Below, piece by piece: positions 9,763 to 20,985 of a stretch of 64,000 nt of DNA (positions are counted from its first letter, which is position 1; each line of letters begins with the position of its first letter). The stretch comes from Hygrocybe punicea (lineage: Eukaryota > Basidiomycota > Agaricomycetes > Agaricales > Hygrophoraceae), in assembly GCA_963556145.1 (NCBI GenBank), contig OY744468.1, positions 4,650,001-4,714,000 of the forward strand. Direction: 5' to 3'. The notes under the pieces are model-generated. The model did no database searches, was not told the DNA's origin, and saw only the letters and a list, made by a program, of their open reading frames with translations. Position numbers and translations under genes: made by a program.

Positions 9763-12700
9763 TTACAGGTCGTCAACGTCAATGCTGATTGCTAATGCTG
9801 GTATCTCATCATCCTCTGTCATCGCTGCCGCCTCGTTTAAATTTCCTGCCATCATACACATGATTTTCTTATTGAACGTTGCAAGGCTTGTTAAGACGAG
9901 TTTTTTCTCTCCGAAGTCAATGAGATTGAGAACTGCCTTCTGCTGGTCATTTCCACCTCGTCCTGCCTGATATTTGTGAAGGCTAAGCTCGTGTACCTTG
10001 TTAGCAACCCTCCAAACAAGTGGCGACGTATCTGGTGTCGTATGTGTTTTGCCTTCGTATGAAGCACCAAGGGCTAACATTACTTGCTTCTTGACATGTT
10101 GGAGCTGAATTACAGCGCTAGAAATATCACCTAACCGGTCCCAGTTGGCCCGCAAGCCTTTCCCAACAAAAAACTTCTATAAGAACTGTCGTCTAATCAA
10201 TTCTGAGTTTCACAACGATTTATACATACCTTGAGATATCCAATGAGGTGTTCGATGTTAAGATCAATGGCCATGAAATGACCAGGGAGTCCTGATACAT
10301 TCACAAGCATATTATCTCGCATAACATCACTAATAACAATCAGCATGAAAATCATTAGTCTAAACATGATCTTACGCGAATTTTGGTGTCCAGATATGCT
10401 TGAGGTTGGCCAAAAAGTGTAGGACCTCGGTACAGTAATTGTTGGAGCCTGCACCTCGAAAAATCTTTGCCAGCGTGGGAAGGAGATCTTCGACACGACC
10501 AAAATCACCCTGAGAGATGGCGTGGGTGAGTTCCATCACATAGAGCAGATCGCGTGTGAGTAAAATAAGATTTTGATGTGTGAGATCATTGAGAGGATCA
10601 GGTGCATTTGGATATGGTGGTACCAGCAGATCTTTGGCTTTTGTTCCTTTTCGCCAAGTTTCCATGGGTGTCGCACAGTTGATTAGGACATTTTGGGCAC
10701 AATGCAAGAGATCTTGAGGAGTAGGATTCGTTCCTGCAAAGTCTTCGAAGTTGCCAAGTTCCTCCCGCCATCCATTGAGTATCAGACCATGGAGAATTTG
10801 GGTCAGTGCGGCAAGCAATGTATGATAGTCTGGATGCTCGGCACCAAGTCGTGCCTTCTCCATCAGAGCAAAGAAATAGTTTAGGCTGCCGGTTTGGTGA
10901 AGTGAACCACGGTGCACATGGAGAAGTGCCCACGTCAAGTTTAGGCAGAGATGAAAAAGACCAAATCCGAGTTGAAAAATATCATGTCGAGTCCAGGGAT
11001 TTACATCATCAATTCGTAAAGCTTGTCCACCACGGATTCGAGCATTAGTTGATTGGTCGTTGACGCTCGGGATTGCATTTTGAGATAGAGTCGTGATATC
11101 CTGCCCAAGCTGAACCAGGTAAGCGTCTTCATGCACGGCAAGGTTTCCCTGGATTGACGACTCATCAATAGTTGTTGTACAAAGCGGATACTGTTTTGTC
11201 TTTTCTCCTGGAGGCAGTGGACGTCGGGGGGTAGGCTGCAGGGCAGGATCACTTGCATACTTTTCAAAGGAACTGCAATAACGACAGAGGATCTGGACGA
11301 TGATGACAGAAAACTGGTGATTGAGAGTCTTGATTTGTTTGGAGCTAAGACGAAGATCGTTGTTTGATAGTCCCTTGAAGTCTTTGTACCGACTGATGAT
11401 TGGCGCAAGCTTCAAGTCTTCAGGGATTGCATTACGGAGTGTATATAGGATTCCGAAAGTTCCAGATCGGACCTTGGCAGGCGTCAATGAACCGCGTTGT
11501 TCGACAAAGTTTGATGTACTAATATTGATGTTGTCGTAACAGAACATGTGTGGGAGTTTAGCAGCTTGCTTTGCAGAATTGATGCAGTGCTGACTGAGAT
11601 GTAATAGAAGTTTCCCGATGCTGTCATACGAAATTGTCAAACTGCAGCGGAAAAGGGCGTCAATCGTCTTCCTTGCGGAGCCAGTACTCCATAGGAACAG
11701 GCCAAAGACGGCTTGAAATTTAAGGCATCGATTTGAGCGTTGATATGCGAGTTGGGAAATCATGATTTGACAAGCCTGACACATTTTAGCCACAAAGAAG
11801 AATATCAACTAGATGTTGACATACAGTCTTGGGTGATTTTATTTTATTCTTCCGTTTGGCATCTTCCGTCTGGGCAGCAGCCTCCAGGATATGCAAGAGT
11901 GTTGGACACAGCCGCATCGCAGGCTCAAGAGTCGTTTCAAGTTTCCAGTTTGAAATGAGCTCGGGAGTAACACGTTCCACACTCGGAAGAGAGAGTTCCT
12001 TGACAATGAGGTCCATTTCCGAAGAGACAACAGAACAGACTGATTCGAGAGCCTGCAGACGTGTCCAGTTCAATATCCAATCATGGCCCTTCGGGTGCGC
12101 AAAGATTCGGTCTAGAATAGTCGAAAATTTCGAAGAGCCTCTAGAAAACCACTGTGAGCAATAGACCTCATATTCGTCCTGTGCCGGATCAAGAAGATCA
12201 AGGAGAAAATCCAGCGGTGATCGGCGAGCATCGTCAAGCATCTTCAAGATTTTTCGCTTTCCATCCTTCCAAGAGTTACGTGGTATAGCAATACTGTGAT
12301 TCGATTCATATACACGTGCCCCAGAAGCCGTGAGTACCTTTCCTCGACTTTTTGACGACAGTTCCAAAAGCATCGGCGGTGGGTTGTCCACTTGCATCAG
12401 AGGCACGTTGTCGTCTAGTGAGAAGTCTTCAACTGCAGGGTATGAGAAGGGATCATCCAGGGTATCGTCTGGTGTCTCAGGCATCCATGGCTGCGAAGAT
12501 TGGGCAGATGATGAACTTGGACAGGAACTTTGACGAGACAAAGCATCTTCTCTGATCATTGATGGATCCCAAGCCTGGTAGGCAGGTAAAGGCACCCAAG
12601 GGCTCATGAGCGAAGAACCTGGCTGTAATTCTTTGTTAGTTTCCAAAGCAGAACTTGGGCTCGCCATGTCCGAGTCGATGCTGAAGTCCAAGACTTGTCC

Positions 12701-12793
12701 ATAGTTGTTGTGTACATTTTTGCTTCGTTTCTTCTTCGGGGCAGCAGGATTAATGGGTATGAATTCGATATCATTTGGATGTATATGTTTCAT
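9763..12793 (-). CDS. DUF6589-like protein, candidate transposase of element 1
   Basis: The start ATG is at 12793. The N-terminal third is Ser/Pro-rich and probably disordered, with a basic KKKRSK. Exons join near 11810, 10375 and 10190. The conserved part contains FCYDNINIS, NDQSTNARIRGGQALR, GLFHLCLNLTWALLHVHRG, AEHPDYHTLLAALTQ, SGLPGHFMAIDLNIEHLI and, near the C-terminus, KYQAGRGG. I recognise this pattern as the DUF6589 family of basidiomycetes. The spaced D (YDN), D (NDxxT) and E (NIEH) are shared with the homologue in element 2 and could form a DDE triad, with a long alpha-helical insertion before the E. That role is inference; the family has no established function that I know. No internal stop is seen after splicing. 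Confidence 0.75.
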
Positions 12794-12880
12794 GGTAAAG
12801 TGTAAAAGGATGTATTACTCTACTTGATCGAAAGTCGATAAGTCGATCGTGCACAATTTTGTCATTCACGTGGTGAATTG

Positions 12881-12996
12881 CCTCATTGAGCAAGACCTAA
12901 TATGGAAGGCGTGGGCTCTCTGCCAATTTAAACTCAGACATACCAGGCTCTCTATCGAGGTTTACCGGTTTAGAAGAGAGCCTGGTCACGAGGCTA
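12881..12996 (-). repeat. Right terminal inverted repeat, element 1
   Basis: This is the inverted partner of 7519-7640. It ends in GGTCACGAGGCTA just before the duplicated TCAAACCGG. Confidence 0.82.
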
Positions 12997-13005
12997 TCAA
13001 ACCGG
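12997..13005. repeat. 9-bp target site duplication, right copy (element 1)
   Basis: TCAAACCGG, identical to 7510-7518. Confidence 0.85.
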
Positions 13006-13041
13006 CACGATTACAGGTCTTCTAACGACTGCCAACCAGCC

Positions 13042-14432
13042 ATGTCAATATGGCTGCTTGTTCTGAGTTTCACCCTCATCCCGTTCAGAATCGTCAAGTC
13101 CACGAATATTACAGTTGACGATGCAAACCCATTGTGGACGTACAACGGCCAATGGAACGTTCGCGGCCCAGGCATCGACTGTTCTGGCTGTCAAGCAAAT
13201 CTAGATACGACCCAAGTATACAACCAGACTTGGCACGACGTATCCCAGGATGGCTCCGCAACAGCTTCCATCACATTTACCGGCAAATCGGTATCAGTGT
13301 ACGCTGTCCTAACCTGGAACAGGCTTCCTTTCCTCGAACATTACACCTTCTCCTTGAATGGCGTGCCATCTACTCCATTTCTGTTCACCGACCCGAATCC
13401 ACCAGGACAGTATACATACAACACTCTTATATTCTCAAATTCTTCTTTGGACCCTAACGCCAGCACTCAGTTGACGATCGGGATAGTTTATTCTGGCGAT
13501 CCAAGCCTGACAAGTGACCTTCTGCTTGATTATATGGTTTACGACGATGGACTATCAGGTGCTTGATGTGGTCTGATTCTCAATTGAATGTGACTCACTC
13601 CGCGCAGGTTCGTCTCCACCCCTTCCCTCGACCTCATCACCATCCACGGGCGCCTCTTCTACAGCCCATGTGTCCTCTACATCGTCAGCTACGAGTTCCT
13701 CTCCAACGAGTTCATCAACACATGCGTCTTCTACATCCCCGTTTCCTATTGCTGCTGTAGTGGTACCTACAACGATTGTTAGCATACTGCTGTCCCTGAT
13801 AGCATATTTCCTTTGGCGGCGAACCAACGGTAACTATCAATCATTTTTAATCCCGTAATCCATTGTCCAATCCGGTTTTTAGGGCCATCCGTCCGCGGCC
13901 GGTACTTGCGAAATTGGCATCCAAAACCAGTATTGGAAGTCGAACTTCATCCACCAGGTTGGGTCAAGTTTCATGATGCAACCAACGAAGCTGCAACTGA
14001 TATTAACATCTTTGTACAGCACCGGTCGTCAATCCAGTACAACTTTCGCGAATTTCTAACACTGGATATCCGTCAGGAACTCTTCCGAGTTGGGTGTCAA
14101 ATTTTCACGGCTGCGGGCTGCTAGCCAAGCTATCGATAACTGACGTAACCTTTTTGTTGAAAGACATGTCTGCCGTCAATTCTGTTCATCAACCACAAAT
14201 GCCCAACGTGGCAGGGATGTCATCAGGTTGGGTCCAACGTTTTTCACAGGGCACAGCTAGTAGAGCTACAACTGACATGACACACGCTATTTTCTTTTTC
14301 TTCCAAGATACTCTACAGCTCCCTCAGAGGAGCCCGTCTGTTGGACATGACTCGGTCTTGCCTCCAAGCTACGAACAGATTCAAGCCCAGGCGCCACCTC
14401 CCCAGTCATCACGAGCCCGTCCACGCAAGTGA
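13042..14432 (+). CDS. Single-pass membrane glycoprotein of unknown function
   Basis: The start gives a signal peptide (MSIWLLVLSFTLIPFRIV). An ectodomain of about 155 residues follows with several N-x-S/T sites and aromatic-rich beta-like sequence (NPLWTYNGQWN, VSVYAVLTW). A Ser/Thr-rich stalk comes next, then one membrane helix (PIAAVVVPTTIVSILLSLIA) and a basic stop-transfer WRR. Two introns are clear, at about 13559-13607 and 13831-13882. The downstream coding path is less sure: one frame stops at 14124, but a later segment ending LPPSYEQIQAQ and RPRK with TGA at 14430-14432 is the usual cytoplasmic end of such proteins, so at least one more intron is likely. It belongs to a lineage-expanded basidiomycete type with no known role. 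It sits between the two transposons. Confidence 0.65.
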
Positions 14433-14540
14433 ACACGCTCAAGGAAACTACTCACACATTTCCTTTCGACATTTTCCTAATCGCAAGGTATAAAATATAA
14501 CATTTACACCTTTTGCTTACAAATCGGTCAAAAAAAACGT

Positions 14541-14549
14541 GGACACAAG
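14541..14549. repeat. 9-bp target site duplication, left copy (element 2)
   Basis: GGACACAAG precedes the left inverted repeat and is repeated exactly at 20986-20994. Confidence 0.87.
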
Positions 14550-14733
14550 CAGGCTCCTACCAAGCCGCTTTGAGAGGGTGAGGGAGTGCAGGGAAATATC
14601 CGATATCCGAAATCAGTATCTAGGCTAGGAAAGTTCCGAAATTTACATCTCCGAATACATGTTTTTTCAAAGTCAGAACTCTTATTCCCTCAACCCTCTC
14701 TGCAGTGGCTTGCACAAAACGTCAGTAAACAAA
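14550..14733 (+). repeat. Left terminal inverted repeat, element 2
   Basis: It matches the reverse complement of 20821-20985. Strong blocks are the outer 18 bp, GTTCCGAAA, TCAGAACTCTTATT and GGCTTGCACAAAACGT. Confidence 0.87.
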
Positions 14734-14802
14734 GAGCGCCACATTTCTGTTATGTCCCAACTAGTGTACATGAAGTAAATAATTTCTTCTCGCCTCCTAT
14801 TC

Positions 14803-17800
14803 ATGACCAAAAATTCATCTGCACCCATCCCGACGACGGAACAAATTCGAGATGCAAAAGAAAAACATTTGGCCAAACCCCATACCTTTGGCAGATCCAG
14901 GTTGTCCAGGCAGTCCTGAAGCGCGACAAGGATGTCATTCTTACTGCAGCAACGGGATCTGGCAAAACACTCATATTTTGGATGCCCCTTCTATTCAAGG
15001 CTGACAGCATACTGATCGTCTGTGTTCCCCTGAACATCCTAGGGACATTTAATGTCCAGGCTCTAGCCAAGCATGACATCCGAGCAATCGCTGTTACAGC
15101 AGAAAATGCGACCGCTCAGACTTTTCATGTGTGTGGTGGTGTCACACATGTAATTGAATGTCTAACTGGAATCCCATAGGATATTGCCCACCTTTGCTAC
15201 CGGGTTGTCTTGACAAACATTGAGACTTTAATGAAGCCGAACTGGGGCTTTGCGACACTCTGGAAAGACCACTTGTTCAGGAGCAAACTCGCCAGCATTA
15301 TATTTGATGAGGGTCACTGCGTCAGTAAATGGGCTGGATTTCGGGTCAACTATAAACAAGTGGAGAGACTACGATACCTGATTGGGGACAACGTTGATGC
15401 GGTTTCCATGTCTATAACCCCGGATAAAGAGATAATAAAAGATGAAAACGTCGCAAAGGTGCAAATGGGACTTGGGACGCTCCTGACAATAACGCGATAA
15501 TGCGCGATAATATGTGCGATCAAATAAACAAACGCGGAGGGTCGTGAGATAACGCGATATTGCAACGCAGTGATAAACAAGAATCAGAAGGCTTAACTGG
15601 GTGTCCTAGATGACAGCGCGATACGCAGCGATGACACGACGAGACGAGGGTTCTACGCTATGACTTGGGTCGCGATAGCGGAGAGTGTGCAACGAGAAAA
15701 GACGCAGATTGGAGTAGGAATGACTGGATTTTTAAACTTAAGATGCAAACTAGTGGGGAGGGGAGAACTGGGTTCTTCTTCGTTTATTTTCTACTACAGG
15801 ACATTTTTTATATTCTAAAAGGATAGGGGTTTAAGGGTGGATGAGTGAAATAGAAATGCAGCGAAATATCGCATGAAAGCGACGAAACGGGAACAGAATA
15901 GCGAAGGATTTGAAATAACGGCGAATATCACATGAAAGTCGGTGAAAAGACGAAGATAAACCGGATGAATTACATTTCTGGTATCGGACTCGGTGTCCGA
16001 ACGTGTAGGACGTGTTTAACGGTCGTGTTTCAGCGTATTGAGACTGGGCTGCGTGGTTAAGATACAGCGAAAATGTCGCAGTCACGCGCGCATCGATCAG
16101 CGTAAGTCACGCAAGTTGCGGGCGGCATGCTGATGTTTCGCATGTACGTGGGACACAGAAGAGTTGAAGGGAAAGTAGAATTGGAACCTATGAGAGATTC
16201 CGTGCCCAAAGGGAGAGACTGCGTATCAACGTGCGATTCTACGTTGTGTCTGCAACATTTCCAAAGCCTGTTCTCCATGATGTGATGGAAGCACTGCATA
16301 TACATCACAACCGCGTCCACTTAGTACATCGTTCCAACGATCGGCCCAATATTGCTCTCACCATTCGAAAACTGGTTCATCCAGCCAACAGCTTTCTCGA
16401 TCTTGCATTTCTCGTACCGGATAATCCTCCGCCCGAATGGAAGCCACCGAAGTTCCTGATTTTCTTTGACGACATCGCCGAGTCCCTTCGCGCTGCCAGG
16501 TTTTTGAAGAACCGTTTACCACGTCACCTGCACGAGAAAATACAATGGTTTAACTCAGAAATGTCACCCAAATTTCGTGAACATTCCTGTGATGACCTGA
16601 AGGAAGGATGTATGTGGGGCTTGTTGTGCACTGATTCGTTCGGGATGGTACTGCGAGTGTCATGCCTTAAACATAATTTATTATTAAAGAAAATTGGCAG
16701 GGCGTGGACTTACCAGACATCACACTCATCATCCAATGGCAAGTGACTTGCGACATGTGTACTCTCTGGCAACGCTTTGGTCGCGGCACTCGCCTCTTCT
16801 CTTTACGCGCCGTTGCCATTCTGTTTGCTGAGCCGAAGTATTTCGACGAGGATGCTGAAAAAAAAGAAGCCAGAAAGTGTAAGGCAGACTCAAAGCTTGA
16901 GAGTGAAAAACCCACCAAAAAACCCTGGCGTACTCAAGCAGTGTGCGAGTCTCCAAGCACATTGGCATCCTTCACAACGTTACCGGCCACCACAAAAATG
17001 GTTGGAACGGTGATGGAACCGGCATCGGTGGCTCCCATGTACACAGACGAACAGTTGCGAGCATTGTATGTTGAGCTGCCAGATCAAGAGCAGAAAGGGC
17101 ATGCAAAAGAGAAGAACAAGGTCGTAGAGCCAGTCCTAGGTGACTTCATCAACGCGAAAACGCGGACCTACATTCTCTGCTTCCACAAACCGCCGCAAAT
17201 CTACTTTGCCAATCTCAAGCCCAGTGAGTACACGTACACATTCGCACTTGTCGCGGTGCTCACAGTTCCATGACAAGCATCTGACCACAACCAGTGCCAT
17301 CCTGATCTTGATGGCAGTTGCCTGCGTTGTGTGCTCATCGTCGCTCTCATCTGCTGCAAGCTTTGCAATCCTGAATTCTTCATGGACTTTGCACCTATCG
17401 ATCCTCATGTTCGACCTAAGCAGCCGCCCCGTTCGCGCCTCGGCGAGTATAAGCCGGATGAATGAGACATGGACCTCTTGTGGGCACTCCACGATTTCCG
17501 GCTCAACAAAACATCGGAACATTTTGGGTGAGCAGTCCTGCAAGACATGGGCCCTAGCATGATCATGCACGATGATGTCCTCCAGCACATTGTCAATGCC
17601 GCGCACTTTGCCAAGATTGCAGATGTGGAACAGCTCACAAAGGAAACACGTTGGGCTTTGGCTCAAACATATGGCGAGGAAGTTCTCTTGATCATCAAAC
17701 AATTCCACCCCCTGCCCGCTGCTAGTACGTTTGTCACTAGGACCCCTCTGGAACCACGCTTCCAGCCCAACACCGTGTTGGCCAGCCCTTCTGCTGAAAA

Positions 17801-18043
17801 GGTGAAACGGCGCAACAAGTGTAGTGCGTGCAACGCCGAAGGTCACATTGGTGGGTGCACAACCATGTCAATGATTCAGAGAATTGACACTCAAATCCCT
17901 GCATAGCTAGCAACCGGACAAAATGCCTAAGGCATCCCTCGAGACTCTTGGCTCCCTCCAACAATGAAAACATGCCGCCGATTGTTGAAAATGCTACTGC
18001 AGTTGTAGAAGTACCGCCTAGTCTATTCTATGCATCGCCGTGA
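14803..18043 (+). pseudogene. RecQ-type helicase of element 2, broken
   Basis: The helicase motifs are recognisable: TAATGSGKTL (I), CVPLNILGT (Ia), IIFDEGHCVSKW (II, with DEGH in place of DEAH), YVVSATFP (III), GVDLPDITLII (V) and WQRFGRGTR (VI, variant). The C-terminal part has CSACNAEGHI, a zinc-knuckle-like end. Damage is clear. The start MTKNSSAPIP is out of frame with the Walker A part, with a shift at the C-run near 14877. An insertion at 15395-16228 splits motifs II and III between DNV and RFYVV. In-frame TGA codons occur at 17463-17465 and 17529-17531 inside the conserved DLLWALHDFR region. Introns are seen at about 15130-15180 and 16650-16700. The gene ends TGA 18041-18043, 4 bp from the opposing stop codon. 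Confidence 0.85.
15395..16228. mobile_element. Solo-LTR-like insertion inside the helicase of element 2
   Basis: The coding sequence reads GGGGACAACGT before and GTGCGATTC after the insertion, which together restore DNVRFYVVSATFP. The insert begins TGATGCGG and ends GCGTATCA. CAACGT occurs at both borders (15389-15394 and 16227-16232), so the target duplication is 4-6 bp depending on where the ends are placed. TG...CA ends, no coding capacity, an AT-rich TATA-like stretch near 15810 and about 0.83 kb length fit a solo long terminal repeat. A non-autonomous DNA element is the alternative. It is rich in GCGAT-type words. Confidence 0.7.
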
Positions 18044-18047
18044 CTCG

Positions 18048-20771
18048 TTAGAAATCACCCATGACATCTTCTTCTTCCACCAAAGCATCGTTGCCTTCTT
18101 CATTTACTTCCCCTTCCTGCACAGATGCCTCTGTCTCTGCCTGTAATAATAGCATCAGCCCCTTGTTCAACACATCGGGTATTGAATAAGAAGTTTTTCG
18201 CCCAGCTTGATATGTATTTGTATGGTGAATCTCCATGTACTCGCCAAGGACTTGGTAAGTTCTTGTCATATCCGGCAGGGTGTGTCTTGTTGTCAATCCA
18301 CCTATCTGGAAATTTCTCTCGATGTTGGCATGGCACCTATGATAGATTTCAATCAACGGTGATTCAGTAATGATGCGTTCCTTCGTATAGTTGGTGAAAC
18401 TGCCACCAAAGATGACCTGATACGTGTTAGCATGCCTCCGAGCGAATATCCTGATGTTACTGACCTTTGTCTTGAGATTGTGATATTCTTGTACCCAGTC
18501 TGGAGCCCGGAAGCTGCCCTCCTTGTTGGTGAGATTCACGAGGCTATTGAAGCGGATGGCATGGCTGAGAGGCTTGGGTAAACGAAAGTGCATGTCGTAC
18601 AAGTACCGGCACATGTGAGAAGCATATTTATGCTTACCGGTTGCCTTGAAAACTGCAATCCAGGGTGGGAATACAGTTTCAAGACATCCAATGTCTCCAT
18701 AGTTCATGGCGTGTGTGATCTCCTCATAGAGTAGGAAGAGCTGGTGCATCAAGAGGATGTTTTCGTGTTGGGCATCGCGTTTGCTGTCGGGTTGGTGCCT
18801 CAGATCGAATATCCACACACCCTGGCCATGTGATCCAGCAATGTACCTGGTGGCGAGAACATTGGCAATCGCATGAATTTGAGCTTTGGTTGGGTTGGAT
18901 GCCGCAAACTTGTCAAGAGAAACCCAATCCTTGTTCATCTTCATCAGCTCCACATGCCATGCGTCAAGCCGCAATGCAACACCATCCTGGGAGATCACTT
19001 CGTGCATCCGCCGAAAACCTGGGTTCGAGCCAATTTTGCCAGTTTCCTTGGCACGGTGTAAGGCTAGAAAGCACATGAGACTATTCTCATCATCTCGAGC
19101 TAACTTCTTTTCCAGGAAGATGCGCCATAGGGCATCCGCACATGCCATCTTCAAGTGAAAGAAGCCCATGATGAAATATACAGACTGAAAGCATTGGGTT
19201 GCTGTGGCTTCGATGGAATGACGGTCAATGAGTGACTCCACATGTTCACCTGTCCCAAGGTCACCAAAGAAAGGGAGGATATATTCTGTGGCATCAATGC
19301 TGGACAGTCTGTTTGTCATGCCCTCAGCAAAGTTACCAACTCCCCCCTGCGTCATGAGGTTTGTGATGGCCTGGATGTTACCGGATACTTTTGACTGATT
19401 GATGTCCATTGCTCGCGCTGGCGCATGTTGCATTTTTATGACGGGTATCTTGTCAACAAATTCTGGAAAATCTGAGAGTTCGGTCGGTCGGAACTCGGTG
19501 AAGTATTCCAGTCCATACATGCAAAGGTCTCGGTAGAAAACCCATGAATTAAAACGGTCACGCCTTGTGAGACAAGAATGGTCATTGACCTCTGGATGAA
19601 TGCTGAAAAATTGTGGGAATTAATGGATGGGATCGACTTTGGGTAGGTCTAATTGAGGATTAAGAGGGTTACTGTCCCACAGAATACGTGAGCACTTCAA
19701 GTCATCAACAGTCACTCCATGCTCAAGGAAGGTGAGCGTTCCGGATGTCAGGTGTGTCAATGTGCTGCCGGACTGCTCAACAGTGGGAAGATTTGTCTTG
19801 AAATCGATGTCGAAGTTGTCGTAAGTGTAGGCGACCAACAGGCTCTGGCCCATGTCACAGTGAGTGTGGTAGGTTTCTGCTGTAAGTGATTTGATGGCTT
19901 GGTTGATGGTATTGACAGAGATTGAACATCCCAGGTGAGCTAATGATTGAATGACTTTTTGCGGAGTGTTGCAAGAATGTAAAAAGATGCCAAAGACACT
20001 TTGAAGTAGGTTACACTTTTGGTTTGTACTTTGCATCATAATGCTAATGATACATGTTGCCTTCTGGAGAAACTAGGTGAGCAACGAGACTTGAATAATA
20101 TTGAATTGAAAACGCACTATGGTGAGATTCATTTCTCGCTGCAGTTTAGTCTTCACTTTGTGACACGGTTGATCAGGCTGTGCAGCTGTAGACTCCAAGG
20201 CAGCATCTGGCACCTCTGAGTCATCACTGATAACTTCCTCCCAGAATTCTGTGTCGTTGTTGTTGTCAGGGACATCAGCAAGAGTCTCTGCATCATAAGT
20301 GGTAACATCTTGGCTGCTCCTGCATCGGACTTGTTTGGGATCAGCAGATAAAAGAGTATTGACCGTCTTCCACAAATTTGGGGTGGTGTTCTCAATGTGT
20401 CGAGCCATCTCTTCGAGGCGAAAGTCATTGATTTGATCAGCAGATGTATTGATGGCAGAAAAATGCCAACCCTTGCTGACATGGGTGAGATTCTGTATGG
20501 ATCTTGCATGATCATCATTGACAACTCCCAGTGCCCATTGTAGCACAGGATGGTGTAGGCTGTGAAGGTCGAATAGAGTTGATAGGAATGTCTTGATGTT
20601 GTTGAAGATGTCTTGCACTGCGGGGTGATCACGAAGGTCTGGATCTTCAAAGATGTAGCTGAGGAATTCAAAGTTAGTGGTTTTGCATTCCAATATGAAC
20701 TGCAAAATGGCTGTGGCCTGTTGTGTATTGAGCATGATCGATGACAAGTTAACTACAGTGGTAGAGTACAT
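18048..20771 (-). pseudogene. DUF6589-like protein of element 2, one in-frame stop
   Basis: This is the homologue of the candidate transposase in element 1. It opens with ATG at 20771 and has an acidic, helix-rich N-terminal region. Then come YTYDNFDIDFKTNL, GSTLTHLTSGTL, IHPEVNDHSCLTRRDRFNSW, LPFFGDLGTGEHVES, GFFHLKMACADAL, NSLVNLTNKEG, DWVQEYHNL and NTYQAGRKTSYSI, with an acidic tail. The D (YDN), D (FGDxxT) and E (VQEYH) sit in the same order as in element 1. The frame is continuous across 19520-20039 except for TAA at 19620-19622, which a C-to-T change in CAA would explain. Splices are needed near 20050 and 18420-18465. It may still be translated in part, but I regard it as inactive. Confidence 0.72.
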
Positions 20772-20820
20772 ATATGGGTTATCTCCGGTATCTAAATTGG
20801 GAGGGATAAGTCCTGTGGCA

Positions 20821-20985
20821 TTTGTTTACTAACGTTTTGTGCAAGCCGTTACAGAGAGGGTCAGGGAAATAAGAGTTCTGAGTTTTAAAATAAATTGATG
20901 CGGAGCAGCTTAGTTTCGGAACCTCCCGTTACCCCCCATTATTGCACTGGGATGGGCCCTCTCGAAACGGCTTGGTAGGAGCCTG
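20821..20985 (-). repeat. Right terminal inverted repeat, element 2
   Basis: Inverted partner of 14550-14733. It ends CGGCTTGGTAGGAGCCTG at 20985. Confidence 0.87.

Larger units (their letters stand above)
7519..12996. mobile_element. DNA transposon, element 1: helicase plus DUF6589-like gene
   Basis: The 5478-bp unit is bounded by imperfect inverted repeats of about 115-120 bp (7519-7640 and 12881-12996). These share a perfect 19-bp core at 7606-7624 and 12895-12913. It is flanked by the exact 9-bp duplication TCAAACCGG. The termini read TAGACCGGTGACC on the left and, on the opposite strand, TAGCCTCGTGACC on the right. Inside are two convergent genes and little else: a RecQ-type helicase (7684-9749, plus) and a DUF6589-like protein (9763-12793, minus). 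I cannot place it in a named superfamily from sequence alone. A 9-bp duplication would fit Mutator-like elements, while a helicase gene recalls the helicase-bearing Academ-type elements. The DUF6589-like gene appears intact, so the copy may be recent. Confidence 0.85.
14550..20985. mobile_element. DNA transposon, element 2: decayed helicase plus DUF6589-like gene
   Basis: The 6436-bp unit has inverted repeats of about 165-184 bp (14550-14733 and 20821-20985). The outer 18 bp, CAGGCTCCTACCAAGCCG, are perfect on both ends. It is flanked by the exact 9-bp duplication GGACACAAG. Removing an internal 0.83-kb solo-LTR-like insertion leaves about 5.6 kb, nearly the size of element 1. It has the same plan: helicase on plus (14803-18043) and DUF6589-like gene on minus (18048-20771), ending 4 bp apart. 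Nucleotide similarity to element 1 is low, so the two are different families of one group. Frameshift, stop codons and insertion show that this copy no longer encodes full proteins. Confidence 0.87.

Noticed and set aside
10693..12555. Several plus-strand open frames of 62-111 codons
   Set aside because: Shadows of the DUF6589-like gene on the minus strand.
7519..12996. Helitron (rolling-circle) element because of the helicase
   Set aside because: The helicase is RecQ-type SF2, not Pif1-type, no Rep nuclease is present, and inverted ends plus a 9-bp duplication are not Helitron features.
14586..14802. Open frame for the element 2 helicase starting inside the inverted repeat
   Set aside because: The family-like start MTKNSSAPIP lies at 14803 in another frame; the upstream part is repeat sequence.
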